Shown: positions 56,770-64,000 of the stretch, piece after piece
How positions within the stretch are numbered: the stretch's first letter is position 1
How the letters are laid out: the number at the start of each line of letters is the position of its first letter
Notes under the pieces: model-generated
Databases searched by the model: none
Told to the model about the DNA's origin: nothing
The model's input: the letters and a program-made list of their open reading frames with translations, nothing else
Program-made: the position numbers and the translations under genes
NCBI RefSeq assembly: GCF_020831925.1
Contig: NZ_JAFIFQ010000008.1
Location: 1 to 64,000, forward strand
Origin: Alkalimonas sp.
Lineage (GTDB): Bacteria > Pseudomonadota > Gammaproteobacteria > Enterobacterales > Alteromonadaceae
Reading direction: 5' to 3'
DNA length: 64,000 bases

Positions 56770-59163
56770 ATGACTCAAACCCTCGATACGCTGGCGCTTG
56801 CCCCGCATCAGCTGGCTCCGCAACTGCGCAATGACTGGCTCAAACACAGCATCTTACAAACTGAGTTGACCCCAGCCTTTATTGGTCAGGAGCGCGCCAA
56901 AGCTGCCCTGCAGTTTGCCATTGGCATGGATATGCCAGGATACAACCTCTATGTGATGGGAGAGCCTGCCCTGGGGCGCTTTACTCTGGTGCAGGATATT
57001 TTGCAGCATGCAGCGGCTGAGAAAGCCACACCGGATGAATGGTGTTACCTGAGAAATTTTGACGATGAACGCATGCCAACCACCTTACGTCTGCTGCCTG
57101 GTGAAGGCCGAACGCTGGTAAAGCGCATCGAGGATCTGGTGGATGAAGTGCTGGATACCTTTCCGGCAGCTTTTGATAACCCCGGCTATCAGCGGCAGAA
57201 AAAAGCCATTCAGCGCACTTTTGATCAGCGTTACGAAGCCGCTTTAGAAGCGGTTGAACAAAAAGCGCTGGAGAAAAAAGTGGTGCTGTACGAAGACGGC
57301 GGTACTGTCACCTTTGCGCCTTTGATTGATGGCAAGCCCCTTGATGACAGCGAATTTAACAAGCTGAGTGATGAAGAGCGACAGTACTTTTACGATCTGG
57401 TCGGCGAGCTGGAAACCATTCTGAACGAGCAGCTGATTGAATTGCCGCAATGGAAGCGGGATGTCTCTGAGCAGTTGCGGGAGCTTCGAAAAGCCACCAT
57501 CGAGCAGGTGTTTAAACCCTTGTTTAAAGCGCTGGAACATCATTATGTGGCAGAGCTTGGTGTGCTGCGTTATCTGCGTGATATGCGGCCACACCTGGTA
57601 AAGCTGGTGCTGGAGCTATTGCCGGAAGAAACGGAACCGGAAAAAACCGAAGAGCTGGATATTCGTACCTTGTTTATCGAGGAGTTTGTGCCCAATGTGC
57701 TGGTGCATCATGCCGCCATGGACGGTGCACCTGTAGTGTTTGAGCCTTTGCCAACCTACGGCAATTTATTTGGCCGGGTCGAGTACGCCACCAGTGGCGG
57801 CTCTTTGTACACCAATCACCGTATGATCCGCCCTGGAGCCTTGCATCGTGCCAATGGTGGTTATTTGATCCTGGATGCCGACAAACTGCTGCCGCAGACG
57901 CAGGTGTGGGAAGCACTGAAGCAAGCGCTGAAAAGCAGCGAATTACTGATTGATACCCTCAGTGAGCATGCAGTCACCAACTCCACCATCATCACCCCCA
58001 AAGCCATTCCATTGCAGGTGAAAGTGATCCTGATGGGCTCGCGTGATCTGTATTATCTGATCCAGGAACTGGACGAAGAGTTTAACGAGCTATTTCGGGT
58101 GCTGGCCGATTTTGAACACTACTTGCCGTATCAGCAGCAAACCCTGAATTACATGGTACGGCAAATTCGCCTACAGATGCGCGAGCTGGGGCTGGAGCAG
58201 CTATCCGAGTGCGGTTTTGAGCGTTTGTTGCAATTTAGCTTCCGTCAGGCCGAGCATCAACACAAATTGTCGGCTCGTTTTGCCGATGTGCTGGAACTGG
58301 TGCGTGAAGCTTGTTATTACGCGACTCAGGCGGGCAGTGAGAGTTTAACCTCCGAACATGTTCGTCAGGCACTGGCTGGCAAGCAGTATCGTACCGGCCG
58401 CATCAGCGAAAGCTTTTTGGAAGACATTCAGCAGGGGCAGATTTTGATCGACAGTGACGGACTGGCGGTTGGTAAGGTCAATGGCCTGACGGTGCTGGAA
58501 ATTGGCGATACCACCTTCGGCACTCCGGCCCGCATCAGCGCTACGGTGTTTGCCGGTGCCTCTGGTGTGGTGGATATCGAACGGGAAGTAGAGCTTGGCA
58601 AAGCCATTCACTCGAAAGGTGTCTTAATTTTAAATGGCTTTTTAGGGGCGCGCTATGCCCGTGACTTTCCGCTGACCCTATCGGCCAACATTGCCATGGA
58701 GCAATCTTATGGTCATATTGATGGCGACAGTGCTTCGCTGGCAGAAATTTGCGCGCTGATTTCGGCCATTACCCAGGTGCCGATCAAGCAAAGCCTGGCG
58801 GTTACTGGCTCCATCAATCAGCATGGTGAAGTTCAGGCCATCGGTGGCGTGAATGAAAAAATCGAAGGATTTTTCCGGCTTTGCCAGCTGCGTGGCCTGA
58901 CCGGCGGCCAGGGCGTGGTGATCCCGGCCAGCAACCAATTGAATCTGGTGCTGAATGAGGAAGTACGGCAGGCGGTTAGTCGCGGTGAGTTTCACATTTA
59001 TGTGGTGAAAAATGTCGATGAAGCGCTGTTTTTGCTCACTGGTATAGAGCCGGGTGAGCAGACCCGACGTGGCGATTATCCAAAGAAAACACTAAACGCC
59101 ATGGTGTTAAAACGTCTGGCGGAGATTGCCGAGATCGTCAATGGCTGCAACGATGATGAGTGA
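56770..59163 (+). CDS. Lon-like ATP-dependent protease (YcbZ/LonB type)
   Basis: Soluble AAA+ serine protease of the S16 family, 797 residues. The N-terminal half is an AAA+ module carrying a large helical insertion; its P-loop reads MGEPALGRFT, with Arg where Lys is normal, a feature shared by this subfamily as I recall. The C-terminal Lon protease domain has the dyad Ser654 (GDSAS) and Lys697 (GGVNEK), 43 residues apart as in classical Lon. There is no Lon substrate-binding N-domain. Substrates are unknown. The next gene starts inside its 3' end, so they form a pair. Confidence 0.92.
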   Translation: MTQTLDTLALAPHQLAPQLRNDWLKHSILQTELTPAFIGQERAKAALQFAIGMDMPGYNLYVMGEPALGRFTLVQDILQHAAAEKATPDEWCYLRNFDDERMPTTLRLLPGEGRTLVKRIEDLVDEVLDTFPAAFDNPGYQRQKKAIQRTFDQRYEAALEAVEQKALEKKVVLYEDGGTVTFAPLIDGKPLDDSEFNKLSDEERQYFYDLVGELETILNEQLIELPQWKRDVSEQLRELRKATIEQVFKPLFKALEHHYVAELGVLRYLRDMRPHLVKLVLELLPEETEPEKTEELDIRTLFIEEFVPNVLVHHAAMDGAPVVFEPLPTYGNLFGRVEYATSGGSLYTNHRMIRPGALHRANGGYLILDADKLLPQTQVWEALKQALKSSELLIDTLSEHAVTNSTIITPKAIPLQVKVILMGSRDLYYLIQELDEEFNELFRVLADFEHYLPYQQQTLNYMVRQIRLQMRELGLEQLSECGFERLLQFSFRQAEHQHKLSARFADVLELVREACYYATQAGSESLTSEHVRQALAGKQYRTGRISESFLEDIQQGQILIDSDGLAVGKVNGLTVLEIGDTTFGTPARISATVFAGASGVVDIEREVELGKAIHSKGVLILNGFLGARYARDFPLTLSANIAMEQSYGHIDGDSASLAEICALISAITQVPIKQSLAVTGSINQHGEVQAIGGVNEKIEGFFRLCQLRGLTGGQGVVIPASNQLNLVLNEEVRQAVSRGEFHIYVVKNVDEALFLLTGIEPGEQTRRGDYPKKTLNAMVLKRLAEIAEIVNGCNDDE

Positions 59164-61054
59164 GCAGCCGGTGACACGTCAACTGGTGCTGTTGTGCCAA
59201 CCGATGGATGAGCAGTTTGTCCGCCAGCACATTTTGCCGCTGCTGGCCGAGCATGGCCAGCAAAGCGAGTTGTTGCTCTGGACAGGCAAGCTCAGTCACT
59301 TGTTTAGCGCGGAACAACGCTTGCTGTGTTATTTGCCCGATGAAGCCTTGCGCGAGCTGGTGCAGCAGGCGCAGCAAAACGCTTGGCAGCTGGCCTTGTT
59401 GCCCCACCCGGAGATGCGTCATGCCCGTTATGGTTTTGGTATCAGCGGTGATATGGCTACGGCGCTGGAAGATGCCATTTTCCGCCAGGCTGAGCCGCTG
59501 GATTTGATGCTATGCAACGAGACGCCGGTATTTAACTCGGTGGTGGTGGGCGATACCTTTTCCCTTATCCCCGGTGAGGCGCTGGCCGAGCGTTTTGCAC
59601 TGCGGTTAAAGCGGTTTTTTCGCTTGCTCAGCAAGGTAGGGCAGGTCACCTTCAGTGCTTTTAAACTCACTACCCACAAAGGCAAAGAATTAGACACTGC
59701 GGCCCTTGGTATTGTGGCGGTTGAACATGGCCGCAGCTCGGTATTGTCGCGCCGGTTGGTTGCTGACTCCAGCGCCAACGATGGCATGTTGCATGCGTTG
59801 GTGCTGGTGCCACGCAGTGTGTTTGAAATGCTGCGCTTTTTATTTGCTGCGCTGTTTTTACGCGATTACTGGAATAAAGGCACCCCTTCTTTTGTTGGTC
59901 ACTTGAAAACCAGCAGTTTACGCATTCAGAGCCCAAAAACCATCAGCTACACCCACGATGGCTTGATTGAAAAGACCAAAGATCTGGTGTTACGGGTAGA
60001 GCCACGTTGTCTCAACATGGTGCCTGGCCGCTATCTTGCTGTCGAAGATAAGTTGCCTGAGCAAAAAGAAGTGTTTAAAACCCAGCCCTTGCCAGCGGGT
60101 AAAGCTAAAACCGAGTTGGTCACCTATCCATTGCCCTGGATCCATCACGCCGCTACCGAAGAGTTTAAGGATTTATTCCTGGCGCTTAGGGAAAGTGCCA
60201 AAGCTACGCCGTCTTATTTGATGCTGATGATACTGGCTACTTTATTGGCGACCTTTGGCCTTTTTGCCAACTCCACACCAGTGATTATCGGTGCCATGAT
60301 TTTGGCTCCGTTGATGGGGCCGATTATTTCGATGGCGCTTGGTACCCTGCGTCAGGACGAAAGCCTGATGCTGACCAGTGCTCGCAGTATTGGGGTAGGC
60401 ACAACACTGGCCATCAGTTGTGCGGTGATCGCCACCTGGCTCATCCCACTCAATACCATCAATAGCGAGATTGCCGCCCGCATTAGCCCAACCTTGCTGG
60501 ATCTGGGGGTTGCTGTCGTCTCCGGCATTGCCGGAGCCTATGCCCATGCCAGGGCCGAAGTGGCAAAAAGTTTGGCTGGGGTAGCAATCGCCGTTGCGCT
60601 GGTACCGCCGTTGGCGGTTGCGGGCATTGGCCTGGGCTGGGCTGATTTTACAGTGTTCTGGGGCGCTTTTTTACTCTACCTGACCAACCTGGTGGGGATT
60701 ATTCTGGCTGCAGTTTTGACCTTTTTGTTCCTTGGCTACAGCCCCTTTCACCGGGCGCGCCGTGGCCTGGCGCTGACGTTTTTACTGGTGGTACTCCTTA
60801 GCATTCCGCTGGCGCTTAGTTTCTCGCATATGGTGCAGGAGGGGCGCATCAAACAACAGCTGGAAGGCATCGTATTGGAAGATATTCAGTTGCGTCATGT
60901 GCAGGTAAGGCCGGGCAATCCAATCCGGATTTCACTGACGCTGGTATCACGCTCGACCGTCGATGAGGCACAAATGGATGACATCAAAGGCCTGATTGAA
61001 CAAAAGCTGGCGCAGCCAGTGGAGCTGGAAGTCGGTACCCGGGTGATCCGCTAG
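59156..61054 (+). CDS. DUF389 membrane protein with N-terminal lipid-kinase-like region
   Basis: 632 residues from ATG 59156; in-frame ATGs at 59141 and 59153 are alternatives, all within the end of the protease gene. The C-terminal half is the hydrophobic DUF389 domain (about 345-545): STPVIIGAMILAPLMGPI, RAEVAKSLAGVAIAVALVPP and a following membrane hairpin. Before it, a soluble region with ALGIVAVEHGRSSVLSRRLV, SSLRIQSPK and LRVEPRCLNMVPG resembles the C-terminal beta domain of YegS/diacylglycerol-kinase-like proteins. The kinase catalytic GGDGT motif is absent. Function unknown; inner membrane. The 3' end overlaps lnt by 4 bp, tail to tail. Confidence 0.88.
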   Translation: MSEQPVTRQLVLLCQPMDEQFVRQHILPLLAEHGQQSELLLWTGKLSHLFSAEQRLLCYLPDEALRELVQQAQQNAWQLALLPHPEMRHARYGFGISGDMATALEDAIFRQAEPLDLMLCNETPVFNSVVVGDTFSLIPGEALAERFALRLKRFFRLLSKVGQVTFSAFKLTTHKGKELDTAALGIVAVEHGRSSVLSRRLVADSSANDGMLHALVLVPRSVFEMLRFLFAALFLRDYWNKGTPSFVGHLKTSSLRIQSPKTISYTHDGLIEKTKDLVLRVEPRCLNMVPGRYLAVEDKLPEQKEVFKTQPLPAGKAKTELVTYPLPWIHHAATEEFKDLFLALRESAKATPSYLMLMILATLLATFGLFANSTPVIIGAMILAPLMGPIISMALGTLRQDESLMLTSARSIGVGTTLAISCAVIATWLIPLNTINSEIAARISPTLLDLGVAVVSGIAGAYAHARAEVAKSLAGVAIAVALVPPLAVAGIGLGWADFTVFWGAFLLYLTNLVGIILAAVLTFLFLGYSPFHRARRGLALTFLLVVLLSIPLALSFSHMVQEGRIKQQLEGIVLEDIQLRHVQVRPGNPIRISLTLVSRSTVDEAQMDDIKGLIEQKLAQPVELEVGTRVIR

Positions 61055-62634
61055 CCTGGCTGTCGCAAGTTTTGCCATCCGGCCAACAGTAACAGCAGCA
61101 AAGAACATAGCCACAGTGGCCAGTCTCGGTAACGACTATAAGGGGTTTGGCCTGTGGTTAAATGCATGGTATCAGTCAGGACTGCGGCCTGAAACTGCGG
61201 CAGTTGCTGTTGGATACCGCCATCGGCTGCTATGGTAGCGGTAATGCCATTGTTGGTGGCGCGTAGCAATGGCCGGCCAAACTCCAATGCCCGCATGCGG
61301 GCAATTTGCAGATGCTGGTGCGGCCCTATGCTGTCGCCAAACCAGGCATCGTTGCTGACGGTTAGCAGTAGTCCGGTGTCGGCCTGAAAATTTGCTGCCA
61401 GCTGCCTTGGAAAGGCAATTTCAAAGCAAATGGCTGGCAGTAACTTGTGATCGTTGGCCAGCAGGTTTTGCTGCACATAGCTGCCTCGATTAAACGAGCT
61501 CATTGGTAAATCGAAAATCGGCGCCAGTGGGCGCAGGAAATCTTCCAACGGTACAAACTCGCCAATGGGCAGCAAATGGTGTTTTTCAAAGCGGTTGCTG
61601 TGCCTGGGCTGGTAATGACCTGCCGCATCGCTTTGCCGGCGCTTGCCTAAGGTAATCAGGCTGTTCCAGGCTTCTTCGGTGTAAAAATTGTAATCGATAA
61701 TGCCGGTAATTAGGCTGCTGTTGTGCTCTGCTAAAATGGCATCGAGCTCAAACAAGTAAGGTTCTGCCAGAATTTCTACCCGTGGGATAGCGGCCTCTGG
61801 CCAGATGATCAGCGGCGTGCCCAAATGTGGTTGGGTTAGCTCCAGATACAGGCGCATGGTGCTGACCTCAAGTGCCGGATCCCAGCGCAGCTCTTGCTTT
61901 ATATTGCCTTGTACCAGTGCAACATCCAGCGTTTCGCCGGTAGCTTGCCAGCCATGCCAGTGACTGGCGAGTGGCGCGCTGAGCCAAAGCAGGGCTGTGA
62001 CTGATAATGGCCAGAGCTGGCGCTTGGCAAGCAGTTGCATCAGGGCCGCGGCAGTTAACACCAAAATAAAAGTCAGACCTGTTTCACCAATCAATGGGGC
62101 CCAGTGCCTGAGTAAGCTGTCGCTTTGGCTGTAGCCAGGTGACAGCCAGGGAAAGCCGGTCAGAAACCAGGAGCGCAGCGCTTCCAGCAGCATCCAGGCT
62201 GCAGCCAGGTACAAGGTCAGCAGCGGGTGCTGTTTAAGGCGAAAAGCCAGCAGAGCAAACAACAACGGATAGAGTGCAAGATAGGCGCTTAACAGCAGTA
62301 GCAGTGCCAGGCTTAGCAGCAAGGGCAAGCCACCGAACTGTTCAATCGGAATATGCACCCAATTAAGACCGGCAGCAAAGTAACCCAGTCCCCAGCTAAA
62401 ACCCAGCCAGGCTGCTTGTTGCCAGCGGCTGCTGTAGCAGGCGGCGCAACACAAGGCGGCTATGGTCAGCACAGGTAACAGGGTGAGACTGTAGGGAGCA
62501 AAAGCAAAGGTGCTGCTGGCACCTGTCAATGCCATCAGTAAAGCGCTCAACCAGCGCGAGCCAAACAGTCGGGTTGTCAGCTTTGGCAGTTTGAGCACCT
62601 TAATCCGGCTCGCTAACGACCGGTGCTTTGCCAT
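61051..62634 (-). CDS. lnt: Apolipoprotein N-acyltransferase
   Basis: Adds the third acyl chain to the N-terminal Cys of lipoproteins in the inner membrane. 527 residues: six to seven N-terminal hydrophobic segments, then a nitrilase-like periplasmic domain with the catalytic triad Glu280 (WPEAAIP), Lys351 (FEKHHLLPIGEFVPLE) and Cys403 (AICFEIAF), and a last membrane helix. It serves the several lipoproteins in this window. The start overlaps ybeX by 35 bp, with AGG upstream. Confidence 0.97.
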   Translation of the reverse strand: MAKHRSLASRIKVLKLPKLTTRLFGSRWLSALLMALTGASSTFAFAPYSLTLLPVLTIAALCCAACYSSRWQQAAWLGFSWGLGYFAAGLNWVHIPIEQFGGLPLLLSLALLLLLSAYLALYPLLFALLAFRLKQHPLLTLYLAAAWMLLEALRSWFLTGFPWLSPGYSQSDSLLRHWAPLIGETGLTFILVLTAAALMQLLAKRQLWPLSVTALLWLSAPLASHWHGWQATGETLDVALVQGNIKQELRWDPALEVSTMRLYLELTQPHLGTPLIIWPEAAIPRVEILAEPYLFELDAILAEHNSSLITGIIDYNFYTEEAWNSLITLGKRRQSDAAGHYQPRHSNRFEKHHLLPIGEFVPLEDFLRPLAPIFDLPMSSFNRGSYVQQNLLANDHKLLPAICFEIAFPRQLAANFQADTGLLLTVSNDAWFGDSIGPHQHLQIARMRALEFGRPLLRATNNGITATIAADGGIQQQLPQFQAAVLTDTMHLTTGQTPYSRYRDWPLWLCSLLLLLLAGWQNLRQPG

Positions 62635-63472
62635 TGATCACCTGCAGTTGCAATAACCGCCTACTGTTGGCTTTGCTGACTTTGAACAAGAGACCATCCA
62701 GCTCAATGGTTTCACCACGCTCCGGCATATGACCAAAGGCATGCAACACAATACCCCCAATGGTATCGGCCTCTTCTTCGTTGAAATGGCTGCCAAAGTG
62801 GCTGTTGAATTCGTCCAGTGGCGTTAAGGCGCTTACCTGAAATACATTGCTGGCCATTTTTTTGATATCGGCATCTTCGGCATCATCGTGCTCGTCTTCA
62901 ATTTCACCGACGATTTGCTCCAGAATGTCTTCAATGGTCACCAAGCCAGAAACACCACCGTATTCGTCCACCACCATCGCCATGTGATAGCGCTTTTGGC
63001 GGAATTCCTTTAGCAGTGCATCCACCCGTTTGCTTTCTGGAATGATGACGGCCGGTCGCATGATGTCGCGCAGGTGACACTGAGGTGCATCGGGCAGAAA
63101 GGCGAATTTAAGCAGGTCTTTTACCAGCAGAATGCCTTCGATGTGATCTTTATCTTCGTTGACCACCGGATAGCGGCTGTGGTTGTTTTCCAGCAAAATA
63201 GGCAGGATGTCGGTAATGGATTGCTCGATATCCAGTGTCGCCATTTGTGAACGTGGGATCATAATATCCCTGGCGCGCATCTTGGAAACATCCAGCACAC
63301 CATGCAGCATGCCTTTGGTATCTTCGTCGATCAGCAAGTTGTTGGCGGCCTCACTGATGACGTTTTCAAGTTCCGAGACATCTTGTGGCTCTGCGTTAAA
63401 CATTCCGGCTATGCGTTCCAGCCAGGATTTCGGCGCAGAGCCGCGGCTAGAGTGGGGGTTGTCGTCACTCAT
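62600..63472 (-). CDS. ybeX: CorC/YbeX-family CBS-domain protein
   Basis: Cytosolic CBS-pair protein linked to magnesium/cobalt efflux and to ribosome maturation. 290 residues: an acidic N-terminal stretch, CBS domain 1 (about 70-130, IMIPRSQMATLD), CBS domain 2 (about 135-195, MVVDEYGGVSGLVTIEDILE) and the CorC_HlyC transporter-associated domain (about 205-285, ADTIGGIVLHAFGHMPERGE). It lies between ybeY and lnt, the conserved ybeZ-ybeY-ybeX-lnt unit. Confidence 0.96.
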   Translation of the reverse strand: MSDDNPHSSRGSAPKSWLERIAGMFNAEPQDVSELENVISEAANNLLIDEDTKGMLHGVLDVSKMRARDIMIPRSQMATLDIEQSITDILPILLENNHSRYPVVNEDKDHIEGILLVKDLLKFAFLPDAPQCHLRDIMRPAVIIPESKRVDALLKEFRQKRYHMAMVVDEYGGVSGLVTIEDILEQIVGEIEDEHDDAEDADIKKMASNVFQVSALTPLDEFNSHFGSHFNEEEADTIGGIVLHAFGHMPERGETIELDGLLFKVSKANSRRLLQLQVINGKAPVVSEPD

Positions 63473-63507
63473 TAATGAACTGTATGCTCCAGCTAATCAT
63501 CGGTATC

Positions 63508-63969
63508 TTACTCTGCATCCGTCAGGTAAGGGTTAGTAAAGCCAAGCTCTGCCAGCAGCGCTATTTCCAGCTGCTCCATCTGCTCGGCTTCGTCTTCCTT
63601 TATATGGTCAAATCCCAGTAAATGCAAGCACCCATGAATCACCATATGCGCCCAGTGGGCTTCTGCTGTTTTGCCTTGCTGGCTGGCTTCCTCGGCAACG
63701 ACCTCGGTACAAATGACCAAATCGCCAAGCAAGGGCAGGTTTAGCCCCGGCGGGCACTGAAAAGGAAAGCTGAGCACATTGGTTGGCTTGTCTTTACCAC
63801 GGTACTGCCCATTTAGCTGCTGGCTTTCATTGCTATCGACCAGGCGAATGGTTAGCTCAGCTTCGCTGCGATAGGGCGCTAGCGCCAGCTCGGCCCAGTG
63901 GGCAAACTGGGCTTCAGTCGGTACATCCGGCGCTGTACTGGCCAGTTGCAGATCCAGTTCCAGCTTCAT
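63508..63969 (-). CDS. ybeY: Endoribonuclease YbeY, rRNA maturation factor
   Basis: Single-strand endoribonuclease needed for 16S rRNA 3' maturation and 70S quality control. 153 residues. The zinc site [11 protein letters not shown] gives His112, His116 and His122 (E. coli 114, 118, 124), and the conserved Arg of [16 protein letters not shown] is intact. Its ATG overlaps the stop of the partial upstream gene by 4 bp. Confidence 0.97.
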   Translation of the reverse strand: MKLELDLQLASTAPDVPTEAQFAHWAELALAPYRSEAELTIRLVDSNESQQLNGQYRGKDKPTNVLSFPFQCPPGLNLPLLGDLVICTEVVAEEASQQGKTAEAHWAHMVIHGCLHLLGFDHIKEDEAEQMEQLEIALLAELGFTNPYLTDAE

Positions 63970-64000
63970 GCTTTGGGCCTGCGCGGGCGTTTTTCTGAGG
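63966..64000 (-). CDS. ybeZ: PhoH-like ATPase YbeZ, last codons only
   Basis: The window edge keeps the codons [10 protein letters not shown] and a TGA at 63966-63968 that overlaps the ybeY start. The basic tail and the conserved ybeZ-ybeY order suggest YbeZ; the sequence itself is too short to prove it. Confidence 0.5.
   Translation of the reverse strand, partial: SEKRPRRPKA

Overview
The window is a 64 kb piece of a gammaproteobacterial chromosome. Gene content and order (dnaJ, dapB-carAB, greA, yhbY/rlmE-ftsH-folP-glmM-tpiA-secG, tRNA-Leu, tRNA-fMet-rimP-nusA-infB-rbfA-truB-rpsO-pnp-nlpI, then the lipA/lipB-dacA-rlpA-rodA-mrdA-rlmH-rsfS-nadD-holA-lptE-leuS block and ybeZ-ybeY-ybeX-lnt) fit an Alteromonadales-type organism. 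The Rheinheimera/Alishewanella neighbourhood is my guess; it rests on gene order, about 50% GC and the surface-anchor signals, not on a search.

Layout. 1-605 is the end of dnaJ. 606-14.4 kb is accessory DNA between dnaJ and dapB: an M48 lipoprotein protease, an NhaC-type antiporter, a GDSL esterase with a PEP-CTERM-like tail behind a sigma-54 promoter, a QmcA/NfeD pair, a YqhD-type dehydrogenase, and a minus-strand cluster of GNAT acetyltransferase, phage-tail-collar (MdpB-type) protein and a 1,877-residue repeat protein. 14.4-37.5 kb is the conserved biosynthesis and information-processing core, with two tRNAs, a tRNA-fMet remnant and several strong terminators. A ParDE-type toxin-antitoxin pair sits between rpsO and pnp. 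37.5-41.6 kb holds NlpI, an unfamiliar HExxH lipoprotein, a PilZ protein and a frameshifted GAF-GGDEF cyclase. 41.6-54.3 kb, all minus strand, is the lipoylation, cell-elongation, ribosome-maturation, NAD and LPS-transport block down to leuS. 54.6-56.1 kb is a two-gene membrane-protein insert of unknown function. 56.2-64 kb holds YbeL, a Lon-like protease, a DUF389 protein, and lnt-ybeX-ybeY-ybeZ.

The most unusual item is the 7165-12798 gene. It carries nine InlB-B-type repeats, a probable choice-of-anchor U domain and a GlyGly-CTERM-like tail. It does not stop there: it reads in frame into a second signal-peptide-like segment and an eight-stranded outer-membrane barrel, as if two adjacent genes had fused. 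With the upstream tail-collar protein and GNAT enzyme it forms a candidate surface system that I do not recognise as characterised.

Other points of interest are the carAB leader (tandem ArgR boxes plus an intrinsic attenuator before a TTG start), the sigma-54/PEP-CTERM esterase, a terminator buried in a signal-peptide coding region, a nonsense-broken gene after greA, and a one-base frameshift in the diguanylate cyclase.
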